Assembly (NCBI GenBank): GCA_051453625.1
Contig: JBOZIK010000001.1
Span: 14,681,907 to 14,726,308, forward strand
Length of the DNA: 44,402 bases
Reading direction: 5' to 3'
From: Welwitschia mirabilis
Lineage: Eukaryota > Gnetophyta > Gnetopsida > Welwitschiales
The position numbers and the translations under genes were made by a program. The notes below the pieces were generated by a model. The model was not told the DNA's origin. It saw only the letters and a program-made list of their open reading frames with translations, and did not search any database. Below are positions 35,098 to 44,213 of this stretch, piece after piece (within the stretch, counting starts at the first letter, position 1; every line of letters starts with the position of its first letter).

Positions 35098-36119
35098 GTT
35101 TGATTCCTCTTCTTCTTTTTCCTCTTCTTCAAACTCCTCTTTTGAATCTTCTTATTCCTCTTTTATCTTCTAATATAAAATTCTAGGTCCCTCTAAAGTG
35201 TCAACAATCTCATACCTAGCTACAATAAGAGCTTCCTTCATGTGTTTGGTATGAGAGTTAATCTACCTCAGGTATGAAAATATCTCTTTTAAAGAGACTT
35301 CCTTGGGAGAAGATGATTTATAGGCCTTCTTTGAAGGGATAAAGATATGCATGTGAGATAATGTTGCATGTCCAATAGATGACATGGGTTGAAGGGTTTT
35401 AAGCTTGGGCTGAAAGGTCACACAATGGTGACAGCACATGTTAGTGANNNNNNNNNNNNNNNNTAAAGTTCTAGTTTGGTGGTACTCCAACTAAGAAACC
35501 ATATTCTTTAGTGTAATGGTAAGGACATCAATGGAGTACTCAATCCCTACCAAATATATTAGATAGGCTCTATAGTTAGAGGTCTCATCACAATAAACAG
35601 ATAAGGCAAAAGTTATAAGTAAAAACTAAGTGAAGAGTGATATTAAGGGGTAAGAAAATAAGTGGAAAGGATATGCTTCTAGCTATGAAACTTATGATAG
35701 ATCTCTCTTGTAACTATTTCCTTATCTTTCATAGAGTCCCAAAGAGGCCAAAGCTCCTCATATTTCCTTTTGGGCATATCAGTGATAGCCACAATAAAGT
35801 TTGCATTGATTTTCATTCTTTTCCCTAAAACTAGGGTCTTAAGATGATCAAAGTCAATATCGTAAGAAGCATTGCAATAGAACATTCTGGTAAAGGAATC
35901 AGTTAAACTTAACACATCAAGAAAATAAGAGAGATTCTGATCTTGCAAGAGGTAGATCACTTCTCTAAGCTCTCTAAGTAACAAATCTCTCCTGATATAT
36001 AGGTTTCTTCTCAAACTTTTTAGAGAACTTTTCTATGGAATCTTTAAATATGAATTGGTNNNNNNNNNNNNNNNNNNNNNNNNTTCCTTTCTTCTTCTTC
36101 TAGAGGGACCTTCATCCAT
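35098..36119 (-). pseudogene. Envelope-position ORF of SIRE-type copia (putative plant transposon protein domain)
   Basis: The minus ATG at 36119 starts MDEGPSRRRRKE. A 24-N gap (36083-36060) keeps the frame, which then has one TAG and is open for 112 codons to 35679. The open part contains VIYLLQDQNLSYFLDVLSLT, RMFYCNASYDIDFDHLKTLV, GKRMKINANFI and KYEELWPLW. The pattern L-x-x-x-x-W/L-x-x-F-L then L-x-x-x-F-Y-x-N and V-x-G-x-x-I resembles the domain often labelled putative plant transposon protein (PF20167), found in the extra ORF of SIRE-like elements. After a frameshift near 35670 a second frame continues to 35098, broken by four TAG and one TAA, with VYCDETSNYRAYLIYL, LEYHQTRTL and a Glu/Lys-rich acidic end (SKEEFEEEEKEEE). 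It lacks visible hydrophobic signal or membrane segments, so a true envelope role is not supported by sequence. Confidence 0.6.
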
Positions 36120-36454
36120 TGCAACCTCTTTACAGGAACTTAAAAACATAAGAAATCTAAGAAATGCTCTAGATCTGAAAGAAAAAATAAGTCTAGAACA
36201 CAATAAAAAAGGTTTGGGTGCCTCTTTTTTTTAATAAAGAAGGTCGATTAGGGTGTTTTTAAGAAAGAAATTAGGTTAATTAATAGTACTTCTACATTAT
36301 AACCCTTCAAATCTAGTATATTAGTCATAGTTTTGGTTAACCTATTAAGACATAGGTCTATAATATTGAAATAGGTATAGGTAACTATGTTTTCAAACAA
36401 TTTGACTAACTTATCTAGTCAATCAAATCATAAATCCAGTTAACTATCCTATAA

Positions 36455-36670
36455 TTAGCTAGAGGACGATGAGTTAACCCCTAGTTTTTTTCGGTGATCA
36501 AGAAAAATATTATAATTTTGGGGTTTTATAATAGTATCTGCCAGTTGGTGCTCTATTTTAACAAAATTCAAAGCATTGTTTCCTTTTTTAACTTTGTAGT
36601 TAACATGATTGAATGGTTTATGGTGCAACTTTACATAAGCATTATGAGAAAAATAATATAGGGAAATCAA
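36455..36670 (-). pseudogene. Copia RNase H C-terminal fragment
   Basis: The minus frame reads LYYFSHNAYVKLHHKPFNHV, then NYKVKKGNNALNFVKIEHQL, ADTIIKPQN and KKLGV. This is the end of copia pol, where the family has V-x-T-x-x-Q-L-A-D-I-F-T-K-P-L. It is open for 71 codons. It follows directly (minus direction) on protease/pre-integrase sequence, so the integrase, reverse transcriptase and most of RNase H have been deleted. A second, more broken copy is at 37480-37665 through the contig overlap. Confidence 0.82.
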
Positions 36671-37020
36671 TTAATCTATCGTATAAAAATTGTCTATTAT
36701 TTTTGCTCTAAGGATAATAATGTTTGATTTTACATGTAAAATTTAACATTTAGGATTATAAAAACCTACTTTATAATCTTTATAACATATTTGGCTAATA
36801 CTCAATAAATTATGCTTTAAATTATTAACATATAATACTTTATTAAGCCTTAGTAAATTACCTCCTTGAATGATTCCAATACCTTTTATTTTTTGATTTT
36901 CTCTTGTCACTAAAGGTAATATCTCCTCCATTCAAGTTTTTTAAATGTTTTAACTTTGATTTTTATTCTATTATGTGTTTTAATCATCTACTGTCCAAGT
37001 ACCAGCTACTTTCATTTAAA
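36671..37020 (-). pseudogene. Copia protease / GAG-pre-integrase fragment
   Basis: From about 37005 leftwards the minus frame reads SWYLDS then R-stop. MEEILPLVTRENQKIKGIGI starts at 36931, followed by IQGGNLLRLNKVLYVNNLKH and NLLSISQICYKDYKV. This matches copia protease from its active-site block W-x-x-D-S-G-C/A through G-x-G-x-I to V-L-Y-V-x-x-L-x-x-N-L-L-S-I-S-Q. The active-site glycine is arginine here and lysine in the second copy (WYLDSKCSKHITGDKS at 37924-37877), so the protease is dead in both. About 24 more codons of pre-integrase-like sequence (SNIIILRAKIIDNFYTID) remain before the deletion junction near 36660. Confidence 0.82.
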
Positions 37021-38198
37021 ACTTTAAAAGCTATCTGAGTTAAAAGACTATTAAGATCATTAGCTTTCACCCACTTAGTCTTTTTAGACTTATGTGATAT
37101 ACCTCTTTTTAAAATAAATTTTAAGAAAAAAATAACTAACTAAATTTAAAAATAACATTAAATTTATAGCATTGCAAAAAAGTTTTGAATGTCTTGTCTT
37201 TCTACAAAAATGATAAGTAACTTTAGAAATGAACTTACTTTTCCAAGTTACCTATTTTTTCTAACCTTGTGGATTTTGAGATATGNNNNNNNNNNNNNNN
37301 NNNNNNNNNNNNNNNNNNNNNNNNNNNNNNNNNNNNNNNNNNNNNNNNNNNNNNNNNNNNNNNNNNNNNNNNNNNNNNNNNNNNNCTTTTAGATAATTTG
37401 ACTAACTTATTTAGTTAACCAAATCATAGATCCAGTTAACTACCTTGTAATTAGCTAAAGGATAATGAGTTAACCCCTAGTTTTTTTGGTGATCAAGAAA
37501 AATATCATAATTTTGGGGTTTCATAATAGTATCTGCCAGTTGATGCTCTATTTTAACAAAATTCAAAGCATTGATTCCTTTTTTAACTTTGTAGTTAACA
37601 TGATTAAATGGTTTATGGTGCAACTTTGCATAAGCATTATGAGACAAATAACATGGTGAAATTTAACATTTAGGATTATCAAAAACTACTTTATAATCTT
37701 TGTAACATATTTGGCTGATACTCAATAAATTATGCTTTAAATTATTAATATATAATACTTAATTAATTCTTAGTAAATTACCTCCTTGAATGCTTCTAAT
37801 ACCTTTTATTTTTTGCTTTTCTCTTGTTACTAAAGGTAATATCTCCTCCATTAAAGTTCCTTAAATGTTTTAACTTTGATTTATCTCCTGTTATGTGTTT
37901 TGAGCATTTACTGTCCAAGTACCAGCTACTTTCATTTGAAACATTAAAAGCTATCTGAGTTAAAAGACTATTAAGATCATTAGCTTTTATCCACTTAGTG
38001 TTTTTAAACTTATGTGATATACCTCTTTTTTAAATAAATTTAAAAAAAATAAATAAACTAAATTTAAAAATAACATTAAATTTTTAGCATTGCAAAAAAG
38101 TTTTGAATGTTTTGTCTTTCTACAAAAATCACAACTTTAGAAATGAACTTACTTTTTCAAGTTACCTATTTTTTTTAACCTTGTGTATTTTGAAATAC

Positions 38199-38495
38199 AA
38201 AACCAATACCTGATTTATCACTAGTAGGTTTTCAAACTCTAATAATCTATTCTAATTTAGAAGAATCACTAAAACGTTTATTAATAAAAAAAGATAAATC
38301 TTTTACCTGTAATATGAGATTGGGATTGTTAAATTTGAGCAATTTATATTTTGATTCTATTTCCTCTTTCTCTTTGGTAAGAGAACTTACAACCTTATTT
38401 ATATCATTTATTCTTCTTTCCAACTTTTCACATTCCTCATATAGTTCTTGATAAGTATCTTCTAGCTCATCTTGTTCTTCACCAATTATATCCAA
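38199..38495 (-). pseudogene. Gag C-terminal coiled coil
   Basis: An 82-codon open frame, MDIIGEEQDELEDTYQELYE followed by ECEKLERRINDINKVVSSLT and KEKEEIESKYKLLKFNN, is strongly charged with heptad spacing of Leu/Ile. SIRE-type gag proteins have such a coiled coil after the zinc knuckle, before the protease. It ends with SFFINKRFSDSSKLE. The upstream part of the same frame is also seen at 40568-40644, cut by the gap. Confidence 0.7.
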
Positions 38496-38499
38496 ATCA

Positions 38500-39580
38500 T
38501 CAGGCTCTGATGTGCTAGGTAAGTTCTAGAATGGAGACATAATTACCATGAAAGATAGTATTTTGTCTCTATCTGATTCTTTATCTGAACTACTATCATC
38601 ATCCTCATTTACATTATTCCATATTACAACAAATGAAGAATTCTTTGATTTTTTATGATATCTTTTGATATTTGAGCATTTATTAACCATATGTCTAAAT
38701 CCTTTGTAATAATAGCATTATATTTATTTTCTTTTGTATTGCTCCTTTCTATACTTTGGGTGTTTTTTTTTGTGCTTCTATTTCATTCACCTCCCTTTTT
38801 CCTTCTATGCAAGAATTTCTTAAACCTTTTTGCTAGGAAAGCAACTTCATCATCATCTAGTTCTTCATCTGATGTCTCAAACCTGTATCATTTCTACACA
38901 TACTTCAAGGCAATACCTTTCTTTTTATCTTTAGTAAATTTTAATTCATAAGTTTGCAAATTACTTTGAAGCTCTTCTAATGCCATTGTGTTGATGTTTT
39001 TACTTTCCTTGATTGCTATGACTTTAGTTTCAAATCTTTTTGGAAGAGTTCTTAGTACTTTTTTGATCACTTTTACTTCATTCAAACATTTACTTAGACT
39101 TCCCATGAGGTTGATGATGTCTGTAAGTCTCGTAAAGAACTCTTATAATATTTCCTCCTTATCTATGTGAATATCTTTAAATAATAAGAATTTAAATCTT
39201 AGCTTTTTTTACAATGGATTTTCCTTTATGATTGACTTCAAGAATATCCCATGCCTCCTTTGCATGATTATAATTTATAATATGTTTAAATTCATTATAA
39301 AAACTATACAAAATATAGCATTAAGAGCACAGGCATCTATGGTAACTTTGATTTTATTAGTGGTATTCTATTAATTTTGGGATTTAAGAACCAGAATGTT
39401 ATTATCATTTGTATTAGTTTTTACTAACGTAGAAATAGTATACCCTTTATAAATAACCTCTTTAATATTTACATCTAGGAATCTAAGAAGTATTCTTATT
39501 TTGTCTTTTCAATACACATAATTTGATCCATTGAATAAAGATGGATGACTAGTGGAAAATCTATCAGGGGAATTACTCAT
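38500..39580 (-). pseudogene. SIRE-type gag, first assembled copy
   Basis: Starts at the minus ATG at 39580, 54 bases after the primer-binding site. Contains the UBN2 core MGSLSKCLNEVKVIKKVLRT, then LPKRFETKVIAIKESKNINT and MALEELQSNLQTYELKFTKD (39106-38900). The zinc knuckle CYYYKGFRHMVNKC (38718-38676) keeps C, H and the last C of C-x2-C-x4-H-x4-C, with only the second cysteine changed to tyrosine. Stops and frameshifts disrupt the N-terminal part. Same locus as the next entry. Confidence 0.8.
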
Positions 39581-39633
39581 TTTCAGGTTCTAGAGTTTAG
39601 ATTGGTTAAAAATCTAAATATGGACTCAACTTA

Positions 39634-40467
39634 GCTATGATACCAAATTTGGGGATTGAGAANNNNNNNNNNGGTGAATAGGTTCTTAAAATATTTAAAT
39701 AAACTCATGATAAAAATTCACTTAAAATAGATCACTAGAAAACTTATGCATAAATACTAAAAGTATTGAAAAAATGAAAATAATGGAAAGCATAAAAATA
39801 CCAATCAAATGCATACAAATTTTATAGTGATTTAGGAAATTCCATACTCCACTCTTGATTATCAGCTTATCACCAAGCTTAATCTGTATCTTTATTAATT
39901 CTTCTAGGTATTGTAGGTTTACTTGTAACCTTTACACATAGACTTTTGTAGGCTAAGTCATAACCTTTTTGAATGGACTTTTCTAGACTAAGTCTCAATG
40001 TTTTCAAATAGACTTTTCAAGGCTAAGTCTCAACCTTTTTAAATGGACTTTTGTAGGATAAGTTTCAACCTTTAAAAGATGTGGTAGTAATTGTAAAATG
40101 CCCAACCACACTAACATCACTCGTTCCTTAACTCAATGATATTAATGAATCTCTTCTCTTATAAATGATACAAACTACAAATAATGAAGTACAAAGATAT
40201 GATCTTGTATACAAAGATACAATAAATGTTATTTGGTCCTTAGTCAAGAATGCAATGTCAAGATATTACAATGATAAATTATAAGTTTCAATTATTCAAC
40301 AAAAGATTTTTCAATTATGTCTCTTTTAGATATTTATAATAGAAGGCTTTTAGGATTATTACAATTAAAAACATCTAATGACTAGAAAATGGCTACATAA
40401 CAGATATAAAATATCTATTTTTATTTCAATCAGTCAACTCCTCAAATTTCTAGTTAATCATTCCTTG
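39634..40467 (-). repeat. Primer-binding site and partial 5' LTR, first assembled copy
   Basis: GCTATGATACCA at 39634-39645 (one change from GCTCTGATACCA) is followed by the LTR end TGGGGATTGAGAA at 39650. The LTR copy is cut by the gap at 40468. It is the duplicate of 41772-42607. Confidence 0.85.
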
Positions 40468-40567
40468 NNNNNNNNNNNNNNNNNNNNNNNNNNNNNNNNN
40501 NNNNNNNNNNNNNNNNNNNNNNNNNNNNNNNNNNNNNNNNNNNNNNNNNNNNNNNNNNNNNNNNNNN

Positions 40568-41718
40568 CATTCCTTATATAGCTCTTGATAAGTATCTTCT
40601 ATCTTATCTTGTTCTTCATCAATTATATCCAAATCATCAGGCATTGATGTGCTAGGTAAGTTCTAAAATGGAGACACAATTACCATGAAAGATAGTCTTT
40701 TGTCTCTATTTGATTCTTTATCTGAACTACTATCATCATCCTCATTTTCATTATTCCATGTTATAACAAACGAAGAATTTTTTGATTTTCTGTGATATCT
40801 TGTGATATTTGAGCATTCATTAACCATATATCTAAATCCTTTGTAATAATAGCATTGTATTTCTTTTCTTTTATCTTGTTCCTTTTTATACTTTGGGTGT
40901 TCTTTTTTCGTGCTTCTAATTGATTCACCTTCCTTTTTCCTTCTATGCAAGAATTTTTTGATCCTTTTTGCTAGGAAAGCAACTTCATCATCATCTAGTT
41001 CTTCATTTGACTTCTCAAACCTGTATCCTTTCTACACACTCTTTAAGGAAATACCTTTTTTTTAATCTTTAGTAAATTTTAATTCATAAGTTTGAAAATT
41101 ACCTTGAAGCTCTTCTAATACCATTGTGTTGATGCTTTTACTTTCCTCGATTGCTATGACTTTAAGTTCAAATCTATTTGGAAGAGATCTTAGTACTTCT
41201 TTGACCACTTTTACTTCATTCAAACATTCACTTAGACTTTCCATGGGGTTTACGATGTTTGTAAGTTTGGTAAATAACTCTTGTAATATCTCCTCCCTAT
41301 CTATGTGAATATCTTCAAATAATAAGAATTTAAATCTTAGCTTTCTTTACAGTGGGCGTTCCTTTATGAATGACTTCAAGAATATCCCATGCCTCCTTTG
41401 TATGATTATAATTTACAATATGTTTAAGTTCATTATAAAAACTACACAAAATATAGCATTAAGAGCACAAGCATCTATGGTGGCTTTGATTTTATTAGTG
41501 GTAGTCTATTAATTTTGGGATTTGGGAACCAAAATGGTATTATCATTTGTATTAGTTTTTGCTAACATAGGCACAGTATACCCTTTATAAATAACCTCTT
41601 CAATATTTGCATCTAGGGATCTAAGGAGTATTCATATTTTGACTTTTCAATGCACATAATTTGATCCAGTGAACAAAGTTGGATGACCAGTGGAAAATCT
41701 CTTAGGGGAATTACTCAT
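40568..41718 (-). pseudogene. SIRE-type gag, second assembled copy
   Basis: The ATG on minus at 41718 begins MSNSPKRFSTGHPTLFTGSN, followed by the Y-V-H/x pattern of the copia gag start (family: G-x-N-Y-x-x-W). The UBN2 core MESLSECLNEVKVVKEVLRS, LPNRFELKVIAIEESKSINT and MVLEELQGNFQTYELKFTKD is open (41244-41065). A further open frame of 95 codons (40950-40663) holds a basic stretch (MHRRKKEGE), the zinc knuckle CYYYKGFRYMVNEC (40854-40812; second C and H both lost) and an acidic Asp/Ser-rich end. Gag forms the virus-like particle and the knuckle binds RNA. In this copy the knuckle is more damaged than in the first. Confidence 0.82.
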
Positions 41719-41771
41719 TTTCAGGTTCTACAGTCTAGATTGGTTAAAAATCTGAAGATGGACTCAACTTA

Positions 41772-41783
41772 GCTCTGATACCA
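41772..41783 (-). promoter_or_regulatory. Primer-binding site for initiator Met-tRNA
   Basis: GCTCTGATACCA on + is the complement of TGGTATCAGAGC, the standard plant Met-tRNA primer-binding site. It lies four bases from the LTR edge at 41788, and gag starts 54 bases further on. The match is perfect here. Confidence 0.92.
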
Positions 41784-42080
41784 AATTTGGAATTGAGAAC
41801 CCTAGAGGAGGGGTGAATAGGTTCTTAAAATATTTAAATAAACTCATGGTAAAAATTCACTTAAAATAGATTACTAGAAAACTTATGCTTAAATACTGAA
41901 AGTATTGAGAAAAATGAAAATAATGGAAAGCATAAAAATACTGATCAAATGGATACAAATTTTATAGTGATTCGGGAAATTCCATACTCCACTCTTGATT
42001 ATCAGCTTATCTCCAAGCCTAATCTAGATCTTTGTTAATTCTTCTAGGTATTATAGGTTTACCTGTAACCTTTATACAGA

Positions 42081-42220
42081 GACTTTTGTAGGCTAAGTCA
42101 TAACCTTTTCGAATAGACTTTTCTATACTAAGTCTCAACATTTTCAAATAGACTTTTCGAGGCTAAGTCTCAACCTTTTCAAATGGACTTTTTTAGGCTA
42201 AGTTTCAACCTTCAAAAGAT
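42081..42220. repeat. Tandem array, 4 x 35 bp, inside the 5' LTR
   Basis: Units start at 42081, 42116, 42151 and 42186. Same unit and copy number as in the 3' LTR. Confidence 0.93.
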
Positions 42221-42685
42221 GTGGTAGTAATTGTAAAATACCCAACCACATTAATATCACTCATTCCTAGGCTCAATGATATTAATGAATTTCTTCTCTT
42301 ATAAATGATACAAACTACAAATAATGAAGTACAAAGATCTGACCTTATATGCAAAGATACAATAGATGTTAACTAGTCCTTAGTCAAGAATGCAATGTCA
42401 AGATATTACAATGATAAATTATAAGTTCCAATTATTCAGCAAAAGATTTTTCAATTATGTCTCTCTTAGATATTTATAATAAAAGGCTTTTAGGGTTATT
42501 ACAATTAAAAGCATCTAATGCCTAGAAAATGGCTACATAATGGATATAAAATTTCTATTTTTATTCCAATCAGTCAACCCCTCAAATTTCTAGTTGATCA
42601 CTCCTTGTACCATGACTTAAACAGATTACTCAAGTGAACTATTGGGTCACCTCAGTTTCTTACGGCTCCATGTCTAGTTAAACCC

Positions 42686-42855
42686 TTAAGGTTTGGTTGA
42701 TTGCTCATCTGGCCATCTGCNNNNNNNNNNNNNNNNNNNNNNNNNNNNNNNNNNNNNNNNNNNNNNNNNNNNNNNNNNNNNNNNNNNNNNNNNNNNNNNN
42801 NNNNNNNNNNNNNNNNNNNNTTAAGGTTTGGTTGATTGCTCATCTGGCCATCTGC
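42686..42855. repeat. Direct duplicate flanking 100-N gap (35 bp)
   Basis: 42686-42720 and 42821-42855 are identical (TTAAGGTTTGGTTGATTGCT onward) and abut the gap. Confidence 0.92.
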
Positions 42856-43556
42856 ATATCTATTTAATCACTTGCTCATTCCTGATAAAATCCATTATAG
42901 TTTTCTGCATCAGATTTGGTCAATCCCTCAGGTGTCTAGTCGACCCCTTGATGATTGGCTTAGGGATATCAAATGCATAGTGCTTAGGTCTAGTTGACCC
43001 CTCCTAGGTCTAATATACCCCTTAACAATCTATTCAATAGTACTGATTGTTAGGTTCATAGGTCTGGTCAATCCCTTAGAAGTTCATTTGACCCCTCTGA
43101 ATTTATTTAATTCTGAGAGTTTGCTCCAGATGTGGTCAACTCCTTAGAAGTCCGGTTGATNNNNNNNNNNNNNNNNNNNNNNNNNNNNNNNNNNNNNNNN
43201 NNNNNNNNNNNNNNNNNNNNNNNNNNNNNNNNNNNNNNNNNNNNNNNNNNNNNNNNNNNNATATCTATTTAATCACTTGCTCATTTCTAATAAAAGTCAT
43301 TCTAGTTTTCTACATCAGGTCTGGTCGATCCCTCAAGTGTCTAGTCAACCCCATGATGATTAGATTAGGAATATTAAATGCACAGGGCTCAGGTCTAGTT
43401 AACCCCTAATAGGTGCAATCTACCCCTTGAAAATCTGTTCAATCTCAGGTTCATAGATTTGGTCAAGCTTTCAGAAGTTCATTCGACCCCTCTGAATTTA
43501 GTTCAATTCTGAGAGTTTGCTCCAGATGCGGTCAACTCCTTAGAAGTCCGAACAAT
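42856..43556. repeat. Direct duplicate flanking 100-N gap (about 300 bp)
   Basis: 42856-43160 and 43261-43556 align throughout (ATATCTATTTAATCACTTGC start, AGAAGTCCG end) with many substitutions. Both abut the gap. Confidence 0.9.
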
Positions 43557-43721
43557 CCCTTAAGAGAATAATTGAACTTGGTAGGTTTCAATGATCAAAA
43601 TGTAACATTACTAGCTTTAGTTTCTGACCTGCAAGTAATTAATATTTTTTGCATAAGATACATAAATTTTGCTTCATAGAAAATATTAATTTGATATCAA
43701 TTGAAAATACATAATCTAACA

Positions 43722-44213
43722 CACAGAAGTTTCACCATTATATGATGATAAATAAAATGATTATGATTAATAATTAGAATCTATTCAAAATTTACCCAAA
43801 TATTCTACTGAAAGTACTCATATAATAAATTGGGCATTAATTCTTACTAAGTTCAACTTGGAATTTTGATCCTAAAATTCTATCTAAAGTAAATGCATAG
43901 TTGAACAAATAGCAAATCTACTAGTAGAAATCGAGGATGAAATCTCAGAGAAATCTAAACAATTTCGATGAAAAAATTTACTTCATTAAAGTCAAAAAGA
44001 ACTATGATACATTTATATTTGTCGATGGTATATCAAATAGTATTACAATGTGAATTTATGCAATTCTAAAGTCCTTTAGGTAAACCTTTAAATTAAATAA
44101 CTTGCAGAAAAAACACACTATTATAGATGGAAGTTCATCTAAATGTCATAATTCTAACGAAAGAACTAGGCTTAGATTTAGAGAATTGATTTCCAATATA
44201 GATTTAGATCTTT
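43722..44213 (+). pseudogene. Gypsy RNase H remnant (continuation after the nested insertion)
   Basis: From about 43780 a + frame reads SIQNLPKYSTESTHIINWAL followed by ILTKFNLEF. A few stops later comes EQIANLLVEIEDE. This matches the end of gypsy RNase H, where the family has R-x-x-x-W-A-L-x-L-x-E-F-D-I and later Q-A-L-A-D-F-L-A-E. A second block, KNYDTFIFVDGISNSIT (about 43990-44045), matches the W-x-L-F-V-D-G-S-S-N start of the additional RNase H domain typical of Tat-like gypsy elements, with its first aspartate present. Stops are TAG, TAA and TGA. Because the polymerase ends at 32700 and this resumes at 43722, the copia element sits inside this gene. Confidence 0.72.

Larger units (their letters stand above)
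36388..38198. repeat. Direct duplicate flanking 100-N gap (0.8-0.9 kb)
   Basis: About 36388-37285 and 37386-38198 align throughout (ATTTGACTAACTTATYTAGT start, TTTTGARATA end) and abut the gap. The left copy has about 73 extra bases at 36662-36735, at the junction between the protease and RNase H fragments. Confidence 0.92.
38431..42607. repeat. Direct duplicate flanking 100-N gap (2.04 kb)
   Basis: 38431-40467 (2,037 b) and 40568-42607 (2,040 b) align base by base: gag, primer-binding site, and the LTR up to CCTTG. The left copy ends at the gap and the right copy starts at it. The second copy also shows what the 10-N gap at 39663-39672 hides: about 12 bases of the CCCTAGAGGAGG type. One of the two blocks is probably artificial. 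Confidence 0.94.
32979..43721 (-). mobile_element. SIRE-type Ty1/copia element, pol-deleted, nested in the gypsy element
   Basis: Reading leftwards (minus strand): 5' LTR 43721-41788, Met-tRNA primer-binding site 41783-41772, gag from 41718, a coiled-coil gag tail, a protease/pre-integrase fragment joined directly to the RNase H end, an envelope-position ORF, polypurine tracts at 34549-34539 and 34491-34478, and 3' LTR 34477-32979. Both LTRs begin TGTTAGATTAT (minus) and carry the same 35-bp repeat array. LTR length, after removing gaps and duplicated contig ends, is about 1.4 kb. The apparent internal length is inflated by the duplications at 36.4-38.2 and 38.4-42.6 kb. No exact target-site duplication: 32974-32978 is TAGTA and 43722-43726 is CACAG, although CATAG lies two bases further left. 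Integrase and reverse transcriptase are absent. Confidence 0.85.
41788..43721 (-). repeat. 5' LTR of the SIRE-type copia element
   Basis: Runs from TGGAATTGAGAACCCTAGA (+ left end) to ATAATCTAACA at 43721. Contains the 4 x 35-bp array at 42081-42220 and many TTGACC/GGTCAA/TCGACC motifs (42640-43560). Two 100-N gaps with contig-overlap duplicates (42686-42855 and 42856-43556) inflate it; the net length is about 1.4 kb, like the 3' LTR. Many substitutions separate the two LTRs, so the insertion is old. Confidence 0.88.

Noticed and set aside
38691-39170. + strand frames rich in Ser, Phe and Leu
   Set aside because: Antisense shadows of the minus-strand gag; the same happens at 41126-41308.
32972-43726. 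Target-site duplication CATAG/CACAG around the nested copia element
   Set aside because: The left candidate is two bases away from the inferred LTR edge and differs by one base; not convincing, although a C-to-T change could explain the mismatch.
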